This document shows positions 61,471 to 64,000 of a stretch of 64,000 nucleotides of DNA, one piece after another (the stretch's first letter is position 1; each line of letters begins with the position of its first letter). Under the pieces are notes generated by a model. It did not search any database and was not told the DNA's origin. It was given only the letters and a program-made list of their open reading frames with translations. Made by a program: the position numbers and the translations under genes. Origin of the DNA: an uncultured Kiritimatiellota bacterium (GTDB taxonomy: Bacteria; Verrucomicrobiota; Kiritimatiellia; RFP12; UBA1067); NCBI GenBank assembly GCA_934635225.1, contig CAKTYZ010000005.1, positions 118,126 to 182,125 of the forward strand, read 5' to 3'.

Positions 61471-62493
61471 TCAGAGATGGGGCCACGTCAAGTAGGTTCC
61501 GCCAAACGTAAGGCCAGAGCCAAACCCAACGAGGACAATGTTCATACCGTCCGTAAGCTCTCCCGCGCGAACAGCCTGATCGAGCGAGATTGGAATGGAT
61601 GCGGCGGACGTATTAGCCGTATCCTGAAGATTAAGCCAGAATTTCTCCAGCGGAAGCTTCATTCGCCGCGCACAGGCCTCAATGATGCGTCCGTTCGCCT
61701 GATGCGCAAAGACGCGGTCCAGGGACGCGGTCTCCACGCCTTTGCGACGGCAAAGCTCTTCCGTCACGCGGGACATCGTCTTCACGGCAAAGGCAAAAAC
61801 CTCATGGCCCATGAGGGAAAGCTTCGGAAGCGTCGGCTGTGGCGCGATTGGGATCCCTGTCTTTGGATCAAGCGGCAAAGACGTCATCGTGCCGCCCGAA
61901 CGCTGGATGAAGTGCCGTCCCGAACCATCCGCGCCAAGGACTGTCGCCGCCGTCGTCGCCGCCGCGGCCAATCCCGGCTCTGAGTCATTCGACAAAAGGA
62001 CCGCCCCGGCGCCGTCACCGAAGAGTATGCAGGAACTGCGATCCGTCCAGTCCAAGATCCGCGTCAGGCATTCCGCACCGATGACAAGTGCTTTCTGTCC
62101 CGGATTATAGTTAATCCAGCCACGCGCCTGCTCCAACGCATAGACAAAACCCGCGCAGGCGGCCTGAAGGTCATAGGCCCCGGCATGTGCGCACCCCAGC
62201 AGCCCCTGCACCAGACAGGCGGTTGACGGGAATGTGTTGTAGTCGGGCGATGACGTGGCGACGACGATGAGACCGACCTCATCTGGGGAAACGTTTGCCG
62301 CATCCAACGCCCTGCGCGCGGCTTTCGCGGCCATTGTGGATGTCGTCTCGCCCTCCCCGGCCACATGCCGCGCGTGGATTCCAGTATGCGAGTAGATCCA
62401 CTCGTCCGACGTGTCGAGAGACGCCGCAATGTCCGCATTGGTAACCACTTTCGGCGGAAGATAGCTCCCCGTTCCTATTATTCTGATACCCAT
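61471..62493 (-). CDS. fabH: 3-oxoacyl-ACP synthase III
   Basis: A 340-residue initiating condensing enzyme: DIQAACAGFVYALEQA-type motif (here DLQAACAGFVYAL) with the catalytic Cys, VFAHQANGRIIEACA with His, and DTANTSAASIPISL with Asn. It joins acetyl-CoA or branched acyl-CoA with malonyl-ACP. The ATG at 62493 lies eight bases after a -10. First gene of a fabH-fabF-fabZ-hisD operon; fabD, fabG and acpP are not in the window. Confidence 0.95.
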   Translation of the reverse strand: MGIRIIGTGSYLPPKVVTNADIAASLDTSDEWIYSHTGIHARHVAGEGETTSTMAAKAARRALDAANVSPDEVGLIVVATSSPDYNTFPSTACLVQGLLGCAHAGAYDLQAACAGFVYALEQARGWINYNPGQKALVIGAECLTRILDWTDRSSCILFGDGAGAVLLSNDSEPGLAAAATTAATVLGADGSGRHFIQRSGGTMTSLPLDPKTGIPIAPQPTLPKLSLMGHEVFAFAVKTMSRVTEELCRRKGVETASLDRVFAHQANGRIIEACARRMKLPLEKFWLNLQDTANTSAASIPISLDQAVRAGELTDGMNIVLVGFGSGLTFGGTYLTWPHL

Positions 62494-62501
62494 GACAGGA
62501 T

Positions 62502-62510
62502 ATTATAGCA
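62502..62510 (-). promoter_or_regulatory. Extended -10 of the fabH operon, near-leaderless
   Basis: TGCTATAAT on the minus strand, eight bases before the fabH ATG; predicted leader about two bases. No strong -35. Confidence 0.55.
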
Positions 62511-62518
62511 AAAATCCG

Positions 62519-63787
62519 TCACCTCATCATCTGGGCCGCGACTTTCTCAAAAGCCCGGATGTCGGCATGGATGTGCGCAAGCGTATAAGTCGGATGCGTC
62601 CAAAAGGAAATCGTCGCGTTCGCAATCTCATGGGCCATCGCGCAGTGGCATTTCGCATAGTCGATCGCCCGATGCGCGGGGTCTCCGAACGGGTAGTCGG
62701 CACGGCCAAACCCTCGGCGACTCACATAAGCCTCCTCCTGGTACATCTCGGGCCACAACACGGGACAGGCGTTTGCCCCCTCGGCCTGGACAGCCGAAAC
62801 GAACTGAGCCATCGAGCATTTGAGCCGCGTCGTCTCAAGCACAAAAGGAACCAGCCAGAACGAATTCTCGCGCTCAGGCGTATCGACGGGCGCATATTTG
62901 ACAAGAGGATGCCCCGACAGCCCGCTGACGAGGGCCTTGCCGAGCTTCTTTCGGCGCGGCAGGTTCCAAGTGTCAAAACGCCGAAGCTCCCCCAGCCCTA
63001 TGGCCGATTGAATCTCCGTCATGCGGAAATTATAGCCGACGCGACGGTGCACATAAAGCGACCGCTCACGCGGCGGAAGCAACCCCAACTTGGCGCGAAC
63101 GTCATAGCCATGGTCACGAAGCGAGCGAAACTCCCCTGCCAAGGCGTCGTCATTGCAGCAGATCATGCCGCCCTCGCCACCCGTCGTGAAATGCTTGGAC
63201 TGACAGAAAGAGAAGCACCCTATCGTGCCAATCGCGCCGACCTTTCGTCCTTTGTAGACGCCGCCAACGCATTGGGCACAATCCTCGACAACGGCCAGAC
63301 GGTACTTGTGCGCAATCTTCAGAATCGGGTCCATATCTGCGACAATTCCGTAGAGATGAACCACGACAATCGCTTTCGTCCGTGCCGTGACGCATGATTC
63401 GATCTTCTTCGGATCAATCAGGTGATCTGGTCCAACATCACAAAAGACCGGCAGCGCACCCGCCTGCAGAGCGCAGAAAGACGAGGCGATGAACGAATAA
63501 GAAGTGCAAATGACTTCATCGCCTGAGCCGATGCCAAGAGCCGTCAAGGCGAGATGAAGCGCGGCGGTTCCGCTTGAGACGGAAACCGCGTTCGAGACGC
63601 CAAGCCACTTCGCCCAAGCCGTCTCAAATTGCAGACCGACAGGCCCCGTCCAGTAATTGACCCGTCCGGAATGAAGGATATCCAGAACCACCTTATCGGT
63701 GGTCCTGTCAAACTGAGGCCAAGAGGGGAAGCCCCTGTTCCAGATCTTCTTACCGCCGTCAAGAGCGAGTTTGCCTTGATGTTTCAT
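62519..63787 (-). CDS. DegT/DnrJ/EryC1 aminotransferase
   Basis: About 422 residues. PLP-enzyme features: VSVSSGTAALHLALTALGIGSGDEVI, VVEDCAQCVGGVYKGRKVGAIG and CFSFCQSKHFTTGGEGGMI with the PLP lysine, RVGYNFRMTEIQSAIGLGEL. Members aminate or dehydrate keto-sugars for surface glycans and antibiotics. ATG at 63787 with AGAGA upstream is preferred; another ATG lies at 63793. The start comes directly after the rRNA operon terminator, without an obvious promoter of its own. Confidence 0.88.
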   Translation of the reverse strand: MKHQGKLALDGGKKIWNRGFPSWPQFDRTTDKVVLDILHSGRVNYWTGPVGLQFETAWAKWLGVSNAVSVSSGTAALHLALTALGIGSGDEVICTSYSFIASSFCALQAGALPVFCDVGPDHLIDPKKIESCVTARTKAIVVVHLYGIVADMDPILKIAHKYRLAVVEDCAQCVGGVYKGRKVGAIGTIGCFSFCQSKHFTTGGEGGMICCNDDALAGEFRSLRDHGYDVRAKLGLLPPRERSLYVHRRVGYNFRMTEIQSAIGLGELRRFDTWNLPRRKKLGKALVSGLSGHPLVKYAPVDTPERENSFWLVPFVLETTRLKCSMAQFVSAVQAEGANACPVLWPEMYQEEAYVSRRGFGRADYPFGDPAHRAIDYAKCHCAMAHEIANATISFWTHPTYTLAHIHADIRAFEKVAAQMMR

Positions 63788-63799
63788 GTTCATATCTCT

Positions 63800-63830
63800 A
63801 AAAAAAGAAATCCATTCCTTTCGGAATGGA
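63800..63830 (-). terminator. Rho-independent terminator of the rRNA/tRNA operon
   Basis: Eight-base arms TCCATTCC and GGAATGGA with a four-base loop (63811-63830), followed on the minus strand by a T-rich run with one C (63810-63800). Confidence 0.85.
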
Positions 63831-63842
63831 CATCTCGGGATT

Positions 63843-63919
63843 TGGTCGGAGCGGAGGGATTTGAACCCTCGGCCTTTTGCTCCCGAAGCAAACGCGCTAC
63901 CAGGCTGCGCTACGCTCCG
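63843..63919 (-). tRNA. tRNA-Pro (anticodon CGG), CCA encoded
   Basis: Minus-strand sequence begins CGGAGCGTAGCGCAGC, has the anticodon loop TTCGGGA (anticodon CGG), the T loop GGTTCAAATCC, and ends CCGCTCCGA plus an encoded CCA. The acceptor stem pairs CGGAGCG with CGCTCCG. It lies 9 nt downstream of the 5S rRNA end, so it is processed from the rRNA transcript. Confidence 0.95.
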
Positions 63920-63928
63920 ATTAAAAAG

Positions 63929-64000
63929 AGCCGGCGGCGTCCTACTCTCGCGCGGGCGGGTCCCGCACTACCCTCGGCGATGGAGCCCTTGACTTCCGTG
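63929..64000 (-). rRNA. rrf: 5S ribosomal RNA, 3' part (cut by the window edge)
   Basis: The plus-strand text GGCGGCGTCCTACTCTC is the complement of the conserved 5S 3' half (GAGAGTAGGACGCCGCC). About 72 nt are in the window; the 5' part and the 23S and 16S genes are expected beyond the right edge. Confidence 0.9.

Noticed and set aside
63786..63992. Plus-strand frame of 68 codons with ERRDLNPRPFAPEANALPG
   Set aside because: It is the antisense of tRNA-Pro and 5S rRNA, a common false gene.

Overview
The window looks like a chromosomal piece of a Gram-negative, GC-rich anaerobe of the PVC superphylum, most likely a gut-type Kiritimatiellota. This is inferred from gene content: two regulators that join a LacI-type sensor to an AraC-type DNA-binding domain, surface proteins with autotransporter-like and discoidin-like parts, many secreted glycan enzymes (GH26, GH2, GH31, GHL10, DUF1080), a glycyl radical enzyme (oxygen-sensitive metabolism), lipid A acylation and a Wza-type outer-membrane exporter. 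Nearly every gene is on the minus strand. Promoters repeatedly use an extended -10 of the form TGnTATAAT, and in several cases the start codon lies within 1-7 nt of the predicted transcription start.

Layout. 1-2140: 5' part of a large secreted surface protein whose signal peptide is separated from its body by a 14-base G tract; as assembled it is out of frame. 2250-9330: a four-gene operon (AGE-family sugar epimerase, glycyl radical enzyme, sodium/solute symporter, radical-SAM activase) with a divergent LacI/AraC-type regulator. 9336-13237: a secreted GH26 gene broken by a frameshift, with its own divergent regulator. 13264-28136: an exopolysaccharide locus headed by a response regulator/phosphatase/kinase fusion and an HPt protein, then a priming sugar-phosphate transferase, a nucleotidyltransferase fusion, Wzc, Wza and Wzy, and after a second promoter three glycosyltransferases, a Stealth phosphotransferase and a flippase. 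28268-29342: prmA, running into a 22-base C tract, and a small basic protein.

29457-34750: secreted beta-galactosidase, then a CsoR-like repressor with a clear operator and a P-type ATPase lacking its nucleotide-binding domain. 34908-35035: 23-bp tandem repeats. 35133-39772: a nitrogen cassette (glnK, amtB, an outer-membrane barrel, glutamine-dependent NAD synthetase) behind a consensus sigma-54 promoter. 39780-45182: FkbH-like protein, phosphoesterase, lipid A acyltransferase, proC, nadD. 45205-49757: a catabolic operon (DUF1080, mannitol dehydrogenase family, GH31). 49784-51627: MATE transporter and trmL. 51762-54123: an AT-richer type II restriction-modification pair whose methyltransferase has a GC-rich N-terminal extension. 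54256-59664: YejE-like permease, a MOP-type transporter, a GHL10 protein and hisD. 59661-62510: fabH-fabF-fabZ. 62519-64000: a DegT aminotransferase directly after the terminator of an rRNA operon that ends 5S rRNA, tRNA-Pro(CGG).

The strongest candidates for something undescribed are the glycyl radical enzyme operon (its catalytic cysteine lacks the usual downstream glutamate), the G-tract switch in the surface protein, the ATPase without an N domain, and the two-component control genes at the head of the exopolysaccharide locus.
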